Positions 29,072 to 37,208 of a DNA stretch of 64,000 bases are shown here, in pieces (within the stretch, counting starts at the first letter, position 1; each line of letters opens with the position of its first letter). The notes below the pieces were generated by a model that saw only the letters and a list, made by a program, of their open reading frames with translations, made no database searches and was not told the DNA's origin. Made by a program: the position numbers and the translations under genes. This DNA comes from Klenkia marina (GTDB lineage Bacteria > Actinomycetota > Actinomycetes > Mycobacteriales > Geodermatophilaceae): contig NZ_FMUH01000001.1 in assembly GCF_900101025.1 (NCBI RefSeq), positions 682,001 through 746,000 of the forward strand, written 5' to 3'.

Positions 29072-30118
29072 TCAGGCGGAGGCGCGGCGGACCAACCGGG
29101 TCGGGCAGGTCCGGCTCTCGGTCGGTCCGGCCTCGCCGTCGATGCGGGCGCGCAGGAGGTCCACCAGCTCGGTGGTCATCCGGTCCAGCGGCTGGGCGAC
29201 GGTGGTGAGCGGCGGGTCGCAGGTGGTGGCCACCGCGGCGTCGTCGAACCCGACCACGGCGACGTCCTCGGGCACCCGCCGACCGGCCGCACGCAGGGCC
29301 CGCAGCGCGCCGACCGCCATGGGGTCCGAGGCCACGAACACCGCATCGAGGTCGGGGGCCTGGTCCAGCAGCCGGGCCATCGCGGCCTCGCCGCCGGCCT
29401 CGGTGAAGTCACCGTGCGCGACGAGCGCGGGGTCGGGTTCGCGGCCGGCGTCGGCCAGGGCCTGCACCCAGCCGGCGTACCGGTCGACCCCGGCGATCAT
29501 GTCCATCGGCCCCGTGAGCGCGGCCACGCGCCGCCGGCCCAGCCCGAGCAGGTGCTCGGTCGCCACCCGCGCCCCGCCGCGGTTGTCGGCGTCGACGTAG
29601 GCCACCTCGCGGCCGTCGTAGGGCCGCCCGCACAGCACCAGCGGGACGGCGGCCTCGCTGAGCATGTCGGGCAGCAGGTCCTCGCTGTGCAGCGACATGA
29701 GGACGACGCCGTCGACGTGGCCCTGCCGCGCGTAGCGGGCGATCTTGCGCTGCTCACGGGCGTCGCGGGCGGTCAGCAGCACCAGCGTCAGGTCGGTCTC
29801 GGCCAGGGCGGCGGAGACCCCGTGCACGATGCTGGCGAAGAACGGGTCGGAGAACACCTGGCTGTTGGGCTCGCTGAGCACCAGCGCGATGGTGTCGGTG
29901 CGCCGGGTGACCAGGCTGCGGGCGGCCCGGTTGGGCACGTAGCGCAGCTGCTCGATGGCCGCCTGCACGGCGACCCGCGCCTCGGGGCTCACCCGCGGCG
30001 ACTCGTTGACCACCCGGGACACCGTCGCGCGGGAGACCCCGGCCAGCACGGCGACCTCGTCCAGGGTGGGCACGCCGGGGCGCGCGCCGTGGGTGAGGTC
30101 GGTGGTCACGGGGGCCAT
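29072..30118 (-). CDS. LacI-family transcriptional regulator, CebR-like
   Basis: 348 residues. N-terminal LacI helix-turn-helix (PTLDEVAVLAGVSRATVSRVVNESPRVSPEAR, about residues 17-48) with the hinge helix NRAARSLVTRRTDTIALV, then a periplasmic-binding-like sugar-sensing domain. Divergent from a sugar importer and beta-glucosidase; the operators between them match the known CebR site TGGGAGCGCTCCCA closely. By analogy it represses uptake of cellobiose or a related glucoside until the sugar is present. ATG at 30118. Confidence 0.9.
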   Translation of the reverse strand: MAPVTTDLTHGARPGVPTLDEVAVLAGVSRATVSRVVNESPRVSPEARVAVQAAIEQLRYVPNRAARSLVTRRTDTIALVLSEPNSQVFSDPFFASIVHGVSAALAETDLTLVLLTARDAREQRKIARYARQGHVDGVVLMSLHSEDLLPDMLSEAAVPLVLCGRPYDGREVAYVDADNRGGARVATEHLLGLGRRRVAALTGPMDMIAGVDRYAGWVQALADAGREPDPALVAHGDFTEAGGEAAMARLLDQAPDLDAVFVASDPMAVGALRALRAAGRRVPEDVAVVGFDDAAVATTCDPPLTTVAQPLDRMTTELVDLLRARIDGEAGPTESRTCPTRLVRRASA

Positions 30119-30153
30119 CGTGCGGCATCCGGGGCGTCCTGGGAAGCCTGTCG

Positions 30154-30167
30154 TGGAAGCGCTCCCA
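30154..30167. promoter_or_regulatory. LacI/CebR-type operator 1
   Basis: TGGAAGCGCTCCCA differs by one base from the CebR consensus TGGGAGCGCTCCCA. It lies 37 bases from the regulator start, suited to autoregulation and to control of the divergent importer. Confidence 0.75.
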
Positions 30168-30185
30168 CATTTTCGGGACAGGTTC

Positions 30186-30247
30186 TTGACAGACTCGTGT
30201 GAGCCCGACCACTCTCTGCCGTGCAGGCCGTGAGAGCGTTCTCACGG
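30186..30247 (+). promoter_or_regulatory. Importer promoter with LacI-type operator 2
   Basis: A consensus -35 TTGACA (30186-30191) is followed 18 bp later by a weak -10 (CACTCT, 30210-30215). A 20-bp palindrome with one mismatched pair, CCGTGAGAGCGTTCTCACGG (30228-30247), begins near the predicted start site, where a repressor would block transcription. Its core GAGCGTTC follows the CG-centred LacI pattern. Confidence 0.65.
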
Positions 30248-30301
30248 CCCCGCCGGAGGGCACAGGCGCACCGACCCGGCGGCTCACCTCGGAGGTTCCC
30301 C

Positions 30302-31609
30302 ATGCTCGTGTCCCGGAGGGCCAAGGCCGCTGCTGCGGCCGCCGTCTCCCTCGCCCTGCTCACCTCGGCCTGCGGCGGCGACGCCGGGGACGACGACGGC
30401 GGCAAGACCACGCTCACCCTCGGCCTGTACGGCACCTTCGGCTACGAGGAGGCCGGGCTCTACGACGAGTACATGGAACTGCACCCGGACATCAAGATCG
30501 AGCAGACCGTCGTCGCGCAGAGCGGCCCGTACTACCAGGCGCTGCAGACCCGGCTGGCCGCCGGCTCGGGCATGGCCGACATCCAGGGCATCGAGATCGG
30601 CTTCGTCTCCGACGTCGTGCAGAACCACGCCGACGCCTTCGTCGACTTCGCCGCGGAGGACGACGCCGCCGACCTCCAGGACACCTTCTACGACTGGAAG
30701 TGGGACCAGGCCAGCACCACCGACGGCCGGACCATCGCGCTCGGTACCGACGCGGGCCCGCAGGCCATGTGCTACCGCCAGGACCTCTTCGCCGAGGCCG
30801 GCCTGCCCACCGACCCCGCCGCCGTCAGCGCGCTGTGGCCCACCTGGGACGACTACATCGCCACCGGTCAGCAGTTCTCCTCCTCGCCCACCCGGCCGGA
30901 GGGCACCGCGTTCGTGGACAGCCCCAACAGCGTCTTCGCCCCCGCCGTCCGTCAGGGTGAGGTCACCTACGCCGACGACGAGGGCAACCCCGTGGTCGAG
31001 GACAGCGACGGCGTCCAGACCGCCTGGGGGCTGGCCAGCCGCGCGGCCGGCGACGGGCTGACCGCCCAGCTCGGCCAGTTCAGCGACGAGTGGACCGCCG
31101 CCTTCGCCAACGACGGCTTCGCCACCATCGCCTGCCCCTCGTGGATGCTGAACTACATCACCTCGCAGCTGGGCGACGAGGGCGCCGGGAAGTGGAACAT
31201 CGCCACCCTGCCGGGCCAGTCGCAGGCCGGCAGCACCTGGGGCGGTTCGTGGCTCGGGGTGCCCAGCAGCGGTGAGCACGTCGAGGAGGCCAAGGAGCTG
31301 GTCGAGTGGCTCACCGCCCCCGAGCAGCAGGTGAAGATGTTCGTCTCCCAGGGGTTCTTCCCGTCGAGCTCGGTGGCCGCCGAGAGCCCCGAGGTGACCG
31401 GCGCGACCAGTGAGTACTTCAGCGACGCCCCGATCGGCGAGATCTTCGGGACGGCGGCCGACGCCGTGCGACGGAACCCGATCAGCCCGTACGACACCCA
31501 GATCCAGGACGCCTTCTCCCAGGCCCTGACCACGGTGGCCGACGGCAGCCGCAGCCCCGACCAGGCCTACGACGACGCGCTGGCGGCGATCGAGCAGGTC
31601 ACCGGCTGA
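30302..31609 (+). CDS. Sugar ABC transporter substrate-binding lipoprotein
   Basis: 435 residues. Lipoprotein signal with lipobox LTSAC (Cys24), then an extracellular solute-binding fold of family 1: LTLGLYGTFGYEEAGLYDEYMELHPDIKIEQ, AGSGMADIQGIEIGF, PSWMLNYITSQLGDEGAGKWN. It binds an oligosaccharide, likely cellobiose-like given the neighbouring beta-glucosidase and CebR-type operators. ATG at 30302 is preceded by GGAGG. Closest characterised type: CebE. Confidence 0.88.
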   Translation: MLVSRRAKAAAAAAVSLALLTSACGGDAGDDDGGKTTLTLGLYGTFGYEEAGLYDEYMELHPDIKIEQTVVAQSGPYYQALQTRLAAGSGMADIQGIEIGFVSDVVQNHADAFVDFAAEDDAADLQDTFYDWKWDQASTTDGRTIALGTDAGPQAMCYRQDLFAEAGLPTDPAAVSALWPTWDDYIATGQQFSSSPTRPEGTAFVDSPNSVFAPAVRQGEVTYADDEGNPVVEDSDGVQTAWGLASRAAGDGLTAQLGQFSDEWTAAFANDGFATIACPSWMLNYITSQLGDEGAGKWNIATLPGQSQAGSTWGGSWLGVPSSGEHVEEAKELVEWLTAPEQQVKMFVSQGFFPSSSVAAESPEVTGATSEYFSDAPIGEIFGTAADAVRRNPISPYDTQIQDAFSQALTTVADGSRSPDQAYDDALAAIEQVTG

Positions 31610-31615
31610 CCCGCC

Positions 31616-31648
31616 GCGGCGCCCGGGGGTCGGACCCCCGGGCGCCGC
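31616..31648 (+). terminator. Intra-operon hairpin after the binding-protein gene
   Basis: A perfect 14-bp stem (31616-31629 with 31635-31648) around a 5-nt loop, seven bases after the stop. In importer operons such hairpins allow more binding protein than permease to be made, by partial termination or mRNA protection. Confidence 0.6.
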
Positions 31649-31685
31649 GTGCCCCCCTCCGCCACCAGCCCCGCAGGAGATCCCC

Positions 31686-32687
31686 GTGACCCTCGCCGAC
31701 GACAGCCCGCGGACGCTCACCGCGACCGTCGAGCCCGCCGTGACCGACCCGCCCGCCGCCGTCCGGCCGCCGCGCCGCCGCGGCCCCTCCCTGTCGCGCA
31801 ACCGGTGGGGGTACGCCTACGTCGCCCCGTTCTTCCTGGTCTTCGGCGCGTTCAGCCTCTTCCCGTTCCTGTTCACCGCGTGGGTGTCGCTGCACGACGC
31901 CCGGCTGTCGGACATCGGCGGCGGCGAGTTCGTCGGCCTGGACAACTACGCCGCACTGCTGGGCAACGAGTTCTTCTGGAACGCGCTGCGCAACACCATC
32001 ACCATCGGGCTGCTGTCGACGGTGCCGCAGCTGTGCCTGGCCCTCGGGCTGGCGCACCTGCTGCACTACAAGCTCCGCGGCCGCACCTTCTTCCGCACCG
32101 TGATGCTGATGCCCTACGCCACCAGCATCGCCGCGGCCACCCTGGTCTTCGCCACCCTCTTCGGCCGCGACTACGGGATCATCAACACCGCGCTCGAGGC
32201 CGTCGGGCTGGACCGCATCGACTGGGAGTCGGGCACCCTGTCCAGCCAGGTCGCCATCGCCGTCATCGTCACCTGGCGCTGGACCGGGTACAACGCGCTG
32301 ATCTACCTGGCCGCGATGCAGTCGATCCCCGGCGAGCTGTACGAGGCCGCCGAGATGGACGGCGCCAGCCGCTGGCGGCAGTTCGTGCACGTCACGATCC
32401 CGTCGCTGCGGCCCACGATCCTGTTCACCGTGGTCGTGTCGACCATCGGGGCGGTGCAGCTGTTCGGCGAGCCGCTGCTGTTCGGCGGCAACGGCGCCAC
32501 CAGCGGCGGCGGGCGCAACCAGTACCAGACCCTGGGGCTGCTGATGTACCAGCAGGGCTGGTCCAACTTCAACATCGGCCAGGCCGCCACGACGGCGTGG
32601 GCCATGTTCCTGATCATCCTGCTGGTGGTGGGGACGGCCTTCGGTGTCGGTCGCCTCCGCGCCCGCCGCGAGGGAGCCCGTCGATGA
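31686..32687 (+). CDS. Sugar ABC transporter permease, CebF/MalF-like
   Basis: 333 residues with six or seven helices. The EAA loop that contacts the ATPase is visible as YEAAEMDGASRWRQFVHVTIPSLRP. N-terminal ~35 residues are a hydrophilic, Pro/Arg-rich cytoplasmic stretch. GTG at 31686 follows GGAGA. Stop overlaps the next ATG (ATGA). Together with the following gene it forms the membrane channel for the sugar. Confidence 0.9.
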   Translation: MTLADDSPRTLTATVEPAVTDPPAAVRPPRRRGPSLSRNRWGYAYVAPFFLVFGAFSLFPFLFTAWVSLHDARLSDIGGGEFVGLDNYAALLGNEFFWNALRNTITIGLLSTVPQLCLALGLAHLLHYKLRGRTFFRTVMLMPYATSIAAATLVFATLFGRDYGIINTALEAVGLDRIDWESGTLSSQVAIAVIVTWRWTGYNALIYLAAMQSIPGELYEAAEMDGASRWRQFVHVTIPSLRPTILFTVVVSTIGAVQLFGEPLLFGGNGATSGGGRNQYQTLGLLMYQQGWSNFNIGQAATTAWAMFLIILLVVGTAFGVGRLRARREGARR

Positions 32688-33586
32688 CCGCCGTCCTGTC
32701 CCGCCCCGCCCCCGAGCCCGCGTCCGCGGCCGCACCCCGCCCGAGCCGCCGCCGTCCGCGCGGTGCCCGCGCCGGGCGGGCCGGCCCGGTCGCCTACACG
32801 CTGGTGGTGCTCACCGCGCTGGTCTCGGTCTTCCCGCTGTACTGGACCCTGGTCGCGGGCTCGCACACCAACGCCGAGATCGCCGCGACCCCGCCGCCGT
32901 TCCTGCCGAACGCGACGTTCTTCGAGAACGTCTCGGCGGCACTGGACCAGGCGCCGCTCGGGCTGGCGATCGTCAACTCGGTGATCGTGGCCGGCTGCAT
33001 CACCGTGGGCACCGTGCTGTTCTGCACGCTGGCCGGGTTCGCCTTCGCCAAGCTGCGCTTCCGCGGCAGCGGCCCGCTGCTGGGCCTGGTGGTCGGCACG
33101 ATGATGGTGCCCACCCAGCTCGCGGTGATCCCGCTGTTCATGATGATCGCCGAGCTGCAGTGGGTGGACTCCCTGCAGGCGGTCGTCCTGCCCACGCTGG
33201 TCAGCGCGTTCGGCGTCTTCTTCATGCGCCAGTACCTGGTCACCGCGCTGCCCGACGAGCTGCTCGAGGCCGGCCGGGTCGACGGCGCCTCGACGCACCG
33301 CATCTTCTTCTCCATCGTGCTCCCCGTCGCCCGCCCGGCGATGGCGGTGCTGGCGATGCTCACGTTCCTCACGGCCTGGAACGAGTTCTTCTGGCCGATC
33401 ATCGCCCTCACCGCGGCCAACCCCACGGTGCAGGTGGCGATCGCCAACCTCGGCTCGGGCTACGTCCCCCAACGCGCGGTGATCATGGCCGGCACGCTCC
33501 TGGGCACCCTGCCCGTGCTGGTCGTCTTCGCGTTCCTCGGCAAGCAGATCGTCGGCGGCATCATGTCCGGCGCAGTGAAGGGTTGA
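32684..33586 (+). CDS. Sugar ABC transporter permease, CebG/MalG-like
   Basis: 300 residues, about six helices, EAA loop LLEAGRVDGASTHRIFFSIVLPVARP. The N-terminus has a Pro/Arg-rich cytoplasmic segment. ATG at 32684 in an ATGA overlap. No ATPase gene is present in the operon; in streptomycetes the shared ATPase MsiK energises such importers from another locus, and the same is likely here. Confidence 0.9.
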   Translation: MTAVLSRPAPEPASAAAPRPSRRRPRGARAGRAGPVAYTLVVLTALVSVFPLYWTLVAGSHTNAEIAATPPPFLPNATFFENVSAALDQAPLGLAIVNSVIVAGCITVGTVLFCTLAGFAFAKLRFRGSGPLLGLVVGTMMVPTQLAVIPLFMMIAELQWVDSLQAVVLPTLVSAFGVFFMRQYLVTALPDELLEAGRVDGASTHRIFFSIVLPVARPAMAVLAMLTFLTAWNEFFWPIIALTAANPTVQVAIANLGSGYVPQRAVIMAGTLLGTLPVLVVFAFLGKQIVGGIMSGAVKG

Positions 33587-33591
33587 TCTCG

Positions 33592-34971
33592 GTGACCAGC
33601 ACAGCTCCCGCCCCCCTGACCGTGCGGTTCCCGCCCGGCTTCGTGTTCGGCGCCGCCACGGCGGCCTACCAGATCGAGGGCGCCGTCCACGCCGACGGCC
33701 GCGGCCCCTCGATCTGGGACACCTTCAGCCACACCCCCGGCAAGACCCACCTCGGGCACACCGGCGACGTGGCCGCCGAGCACTTCACGCGCTACCGCGA
33801 GGACGTCGCGCTGATGGCCGACCTGGGCCTGTCGGCGTACCGGTTCTCGGTGGCCTGGTCGCGGGTGCTGCCCGAGGGCACCGGCCGGGTCGAGCAGCGC
33901 GGCCTGGACTTCTACCGCCGGCTGGTCGACGAGCTGCTCGGCGCCGGGGTCGAGCCGTGGCTGACGATGTACCACTGGGACCTCCCGCAGGCGCTCCAGG
34001 ACCGCGGCGGCTGGACGAACCGGGACACCGCGCACCGGTTCGCCGAGTACGCCGACGTGCTGCACGGGGCGCTGGGCGACCGGGTCACCCACTGGTCGAC
34101 GCTGAACGAGCCGATGTGCAGCGCGCTGCTGGGCCACATGTCCGGCCAGCACGCCCCCGGGCACACCGACGCCGTCGAGGCCTCGCGGGCCACCCACCAC
34201 CTGCTGCTGGCGCACGGCCTGGGCACCCGGGTGCTGCGCGAGCGCGGGGCGACGTCGCTCGGGCTCACGCTGAACTTCACGCCGATGACCCCGGCCACCG
34301 ACTCCCCCGCCGACGTCGACGCCGCCCGCCGCTGCGACGGCCAGCAGAACCGCATGTTCCTGCTGCCCGCGGTCACCGGCGCCTACCCGGCCGACGTGGT
34401 CGCCGACCTCGCCGCGGCCGGCGCACCGCTGCCGGTCGAGGACGGCGACCTGGAGACCATCGCGGCACCGCTGGACTGGCTGGGCGTCAACTACTACTTC
34501 AGCTCGGTGGTGCGCGAGACCGGCGAGCCCACCGGCAAGCAGTCCTCGTTCATCGGGGCAGGGACGATCGCCGACCTCGAGCCCGAGGGGCCCACCACGA
34601 CGATGGGCTGGGGCATCGACGCGCCCGCCTTCACCTCGTTGCTCACCTGGATCTCCTCGGTCGCCCCCGGGTTGCCGCTGGTCATCACCGAGAACGGGTC
34701 GGCCTGGCCCGACGAGGTGACGCCCGAGGGCCGGGTGCACGACCCCGAGCGGGTGCAGTACCTGCACGACCACCTGGCCGCGGTCTCCGCCGCGGTCGAC
34801 GCCGGGGCCGACGTCCGGGGGTACTTCGCCTGGTCGCTGCTGGACAACTACGAGTGGGCCCGCGGCTACGACCAGCGCTTCGGCATCGTGCACGTCGACT
34901 ACGACACCCAGGTGCGCACGGTGAAGGACAGCGGCCGGGCCTACGCCGAGGTGATCCGCGCCCATCGCTGA
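33592..34971 (+). CDS. Family 1 beta-glucosidase
   Basis: 459 residues, GH1 TIM barrel, cytoplasmic (no signal peptide). Start of the fold FPPGFVFGAATAAYQIEGAV; acid/base Glu173 in TLNEP; nucleophile Glu367 in ITENG; YFAWSLLDNYEWARGY near the end binds substrate. It hydrolyses imported cellobiose or another beta-glucoside to glucose. GTG 33592 has GAAGG upstream; a TTG at 33583, overlapping the permease stop, is possible too. Last gene of the operon. Confidence 0.94.
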   Translation: MTSTAPAPLTVRFPPGFVFGAATAAYQIEGAVHADGRGPSIWDTFSHTPGKTHLGHTGDVAAEHFTRYREDVALMADLGLSAYRFSVAWSRVLPEGTGRVEQRGLDFYRRLVDELLGAGVEPWLTMYHWDLPQALQDRGGWTNRDTAHRFAEYADVLHGALGDRVTHWSTLNEPMCSALLGHMSGQHAPGHTDAVEASRATHHLLLAHGLGTRVLRERGATSLGLTLNFTPMTPATDSPADVDAARRCDGQQNRMFLLPAVTGAYPADVVADLAAAGAPLPVEDGDLETIAAPLDWLGVNYYFSSVVRETGEPTGKQSSFIGAGTIADLEPEGPTTTMGWGIDAPAFTSLLTWISSVAPGLPLVITENGSAWPDEVTPEGRVHDPERVQYLHDHLAAVSAAVDAGADVRGYFAWSLLDNYEWARGYDQRFGIVHVDYDTQVRTVKDSGRAYAEVIRAHR

Positions 34972-34984
34972 CCCCCCGCCCCCT

Positions 34985-35045
34985 GGGCAAGGGATCCCTT
35001 CCACCACGATCGGCGTCCATCCGTGGTGGAGGGGATCCCTTGCCC
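34985..35045. repeat. 24-bp inverted repeat with embedded AAGGGATCCCTT palindromes
   Basis: Arms 34985-35008 and 35022-35045 pair at 23 of 24 positions around a 13-nt loop. The left arm contains the self-complementary 12-mer AAGGGATCCCTT and the right arm a near copy, so each can also fold on itself. It starts 13 bases after the beta-glucosidase stop and can terminate the operon. A degenerate copy stands at 19771-19830, suggesting a dispersed repeat family. Confidence 0.7.
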
Positions 35046-35097
35046 GATCCGGCCGGGGAAGACATCCCGGGGTCCGTGGGTTACCGTCTCCGCAAGT

Positions 35098-35113
35098 AGT
35101 TGAACACTCAACT
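35098..35113. promoter_or_regulatory. MarR-like operator before the pirin genes
   Basis: AGTTGA-ACAC-TCAACT, a perfect 6-4-6 inverted repeat of the TTGA...TCAA type bound by many MarR regulators, directly before the ribosome-binding site AGGAGG. No marR gene lies nearby, so the regulator would be encoded elsewhere. Confidence 0.6.
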
Positions 35114-35125
35114 CAGGAGGTCGGG

Positions 35126-36139
35126 ATGCCCGCCGTCACCGTCGAGGACACCACCACGCTGGCCCGGGTCCCGCTGCCCGCGCCCCGGACGGTGCGCCGC
35201 CGCGTCCGCTCCGTCACCACCGCCCCACGCGGGTTCGAGGGCGAGGGCTTCCCGGTGCGCCGGGCCTTCGCCGGGGTCGACCTGCGCGACCTCGACCCCT
35301 TCATCCACATGGACCAGATGGGCGAGGTCGAGTACGCCCCGGGCGAGCCCAAGGGCACCTCGTGGCACCCGCACCGCGGCTTCGAGACCGTCACCTACAT
35401 CATCGACGGCACCTTCGAGCACGCCGACAGCCACGGCGGCGGCGGGTCGATCACGAACGGCGACACCCAGTGGATGACCGCCGGCGGCGGCGTGCTGCAC
35501 ATCGAGCGTCCGCCGGAGTCGCTGGTGGTCAGCGGCGGCCTGTTCCACGGCCTGCAGCTGTGGGTGAACCTGCCCAAGGCGCAGAAGTGGGTCGAGCCCC
35601 GCTACCAGGACCTGCGCGCCGACCAGGCCGTGCTGCTGGCCAGCCCGGACGCCGGGGCGTTCCTGCGGGTGATCGCCGGCGACGTCGGCGGCCACGCCGG
35701 CCCGGGCACGACGTACACCCCGATGGCGATGGTGCACGCGACCATCGCGCCCGGGGCGACGCTCGACCTGCCGTGGGACCCGTCGTTCAACGCGCTGGTC
35801 TACGTGCTCTCCGGCAACGGCAAGGTCGGCATCGACGACCACCCGGTCACCGGCGGCCAGCTGGCGGTCTTCGGCCCCGGCGACACCATCACGGTCAAGG
35901 GCGCCGAGCACCAGGACAGCCGGACCCCGTCGCTGGAGGTGGTGATCCTGGGCGGGCGCCCGATCCGCGAGCCGATCGCCATGTACGGGCCGTTCGTGAT
36001 GAACACCCGCCAGGAGGTCATCGACGCCTTCACCGACCACCAGGCCGGGCGGCTGGGCAGCATCCCCGCGGCGCACGTCCCGCACACCGGGGTCCGCGAC
36101 ACCGTCGACGTGCACGCCGCGACGGAGCAGGATTCCTGA
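35126..36139 (+). CDS. Pirin family protein 1
   Basis: 337 residues forming two cupin domains. The N-terminal cupin keeps the metal site: HPHRGFETVTYIIDG, then HADSHGGG and MTAGGGVLHIERP. The C-terminal cupin (SFNALVYVLSGNGKVGID, GDTITVKGAEHQDS) is of the pirin type, and the end AMYGPFVMNTRQEVIDAFTDHQAGRLG is characteristic. Pirins are Fe-binding; some are quercetin dioxygenases, others redox-linked regulators; the exact role is unknown here. ATG with AGGAGG upstream. One base separates it from the next pirin. Confidence 0.92.
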   Translation: MPAVTVEDTTTLARVPLPAPRTVRRRVRSVTTAPRGFEGEGFPVRRAFAGVDLRDLDPFIHMDQMGEVEYAPGEPKGTSWHPHRGFETVTYIIDGTFEHADSHGGGGSITNGDTQWMTAGGGVLHIERPPESLVVSGGLFHGLQLWVNLPKAQKWVEPRYQDLRADQAVLLASPDAGAFLRVIAGDVGGHAGPGTTYTPMAMVHATIAPGATLDLPWDPSFNALVYVLSGNGKVGIDDHPVTGGQLAVFGPGDTITVKGAEHQDSRTPSLEVVILGGRPIREPIAMYGPFVMNTRQEVIDAFTDHQAGRLGSIPAAHVPHTGVRDTVDVHAATEQDS

Positions 36140-36140
36140 C

Positions 36141-37109
36141 GTGAGCGACCTCGAGCCCCGCCCTGAACCGCACGTGCTGGGCGGGCTCGGGGGCGTCGCC
36201 GCACGCCCGGCGCTCGACCTGCTGCCGGGCAAGACGGTCACCCTCGGCGAGAAGATGCAGGTCCGCCGCCTGCTCCCGACCTTGGGACGACGGATGGTCG
36301 GCGCCTGGGCGTTCGTCGACCACTACGGGCCCGACGACGTCGCGGGCACCGACGGCATGCAGGTGATCCCGCACCCGCACACCGGGCTGCAGACCGTGTC
36401 GTGGCTGATCGAGGGCAGGGTGCACCACCGCGACTCCCTGGGCAGCGACGTCTCGTTCGGCCCCGGCGAGCTGGCGCTGATGACCGCCGGGCACGGCATC
36501 AGCCACAGCGAGCAGTCCCCGGTGGCCCACCCGCGGCTGCTGCAGGGCGCCCAGCTGTGGGTCGCGCTGCCCGACGCCGCCCGCGACACCGCGCCCGCGT
36601 TCGCCCACCACGCCGACCTGCCCGGGTTCAGCTCCGACGGCGTGACCGCCACGGTGCTGATGGGCTCGCTGGGCGGGGCCACCTCCCCCGGGACGGCGTA
36701 CTCGCCGCTGGTCGGCGTCGACCTCGCGCTGGACGCCGGGGCCGACGTCGAGATCCCGCTGGAGCCGGGGTTCGAGCACGCCGTCCTGGCGTCGTCGGGG
36801 TCCTCGGTGGTCGAGGGCGCCCCGGTCGAGCACGGCTCGATGCTCTACCTGGGAACCGGACGCCGCACGCTGCGCGTCTCGGCCACCGCGCCGTCCCGGT
36901 TGCTGCTGCTGGGCGGGGAGCCGTTCAAGGAGCAGATCGTCATGTGGTGGAACTTCGTCGGCCGCGAGGGCGAGGAGGTCGCCGGCTTCCGCGAGCAGTG
37001 GGAGGCCGGCGAGCGCTTCGGGCACGTCGAGGGCTTCGAGGACGGCGAGCGCACCCCCGCCCCGCCCATGCCCCCGGTGCCCCTCAAGCCCCGCGGCCGC
37101 GAACGCTAG
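36141..37109 (+). CDS. Pirin family protein 2
   Basis: 322 residues, also a double cupin, but with a different metal-site sequence: PHPHTGLQTVSWLIEGRVHHRDSLG and LMTAGHGISHSEQSP, and a C-terminal pirin tail KEQIVMWWNFVGREGEEVAGFREQW. It belongs to a branch distinct from pirin 1. The GTG start one base after the pirin 1 stop implies coupled translation and possibly a heteromeric or paired function. Confidence 0.9.
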   Translation: MSDLEPRPEPHVLGGLGGVAARPALDLLPGKTVTLGEKMQVRRLLPTLGRRMVGAWAFVDHYGPDDVAGTDGMQVIPHPHTGLQTVSWLIEGRVHHRDSLGSDVSFGPGELALMTAGHGISHSEQSPVAHPRLLQGAQLWVALPDAARDTAPAFAHHADLPGFSSDGVTATVLMGSLGGATSPGTAYSPLVGVDLALDAGADVEIPLEPGFEHAVLASSGSSVVEGAPVEHGSMLYLGTGRRTLRVSATAPSRLLLLGGEPFKEQIVMWWNFVGREGEEVAGFREQWEAGERFGHVEGFEDGERTPAPPMPPVPLKPRGRER

Positions 37110-37132
37110 ACCCGCCCCCACCCACCGAACCA

Positions 37133-37196
37133 GGCGTCATGTGACGGTCAGAACCCAGTTCCAGCGCATCCTGGGTCCTGAGCGTCATGTGACGCC
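37133..37196. terminator. Long inverted repeat between convergent genes
   Basis: Arms 37133-37158 and 37171-37196 pair at 22 of 26 positions with a 12-nt loop. Each arm holds GCGTCATGTGACG, itself almost palindromic. It sits between the stop codons of pirin 2 and the first TPM gene, so it can end transcription from both sides. Confidence 0.65.
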
Positions 37197-37208
37197 GGAC
37201 CGTGGGGC

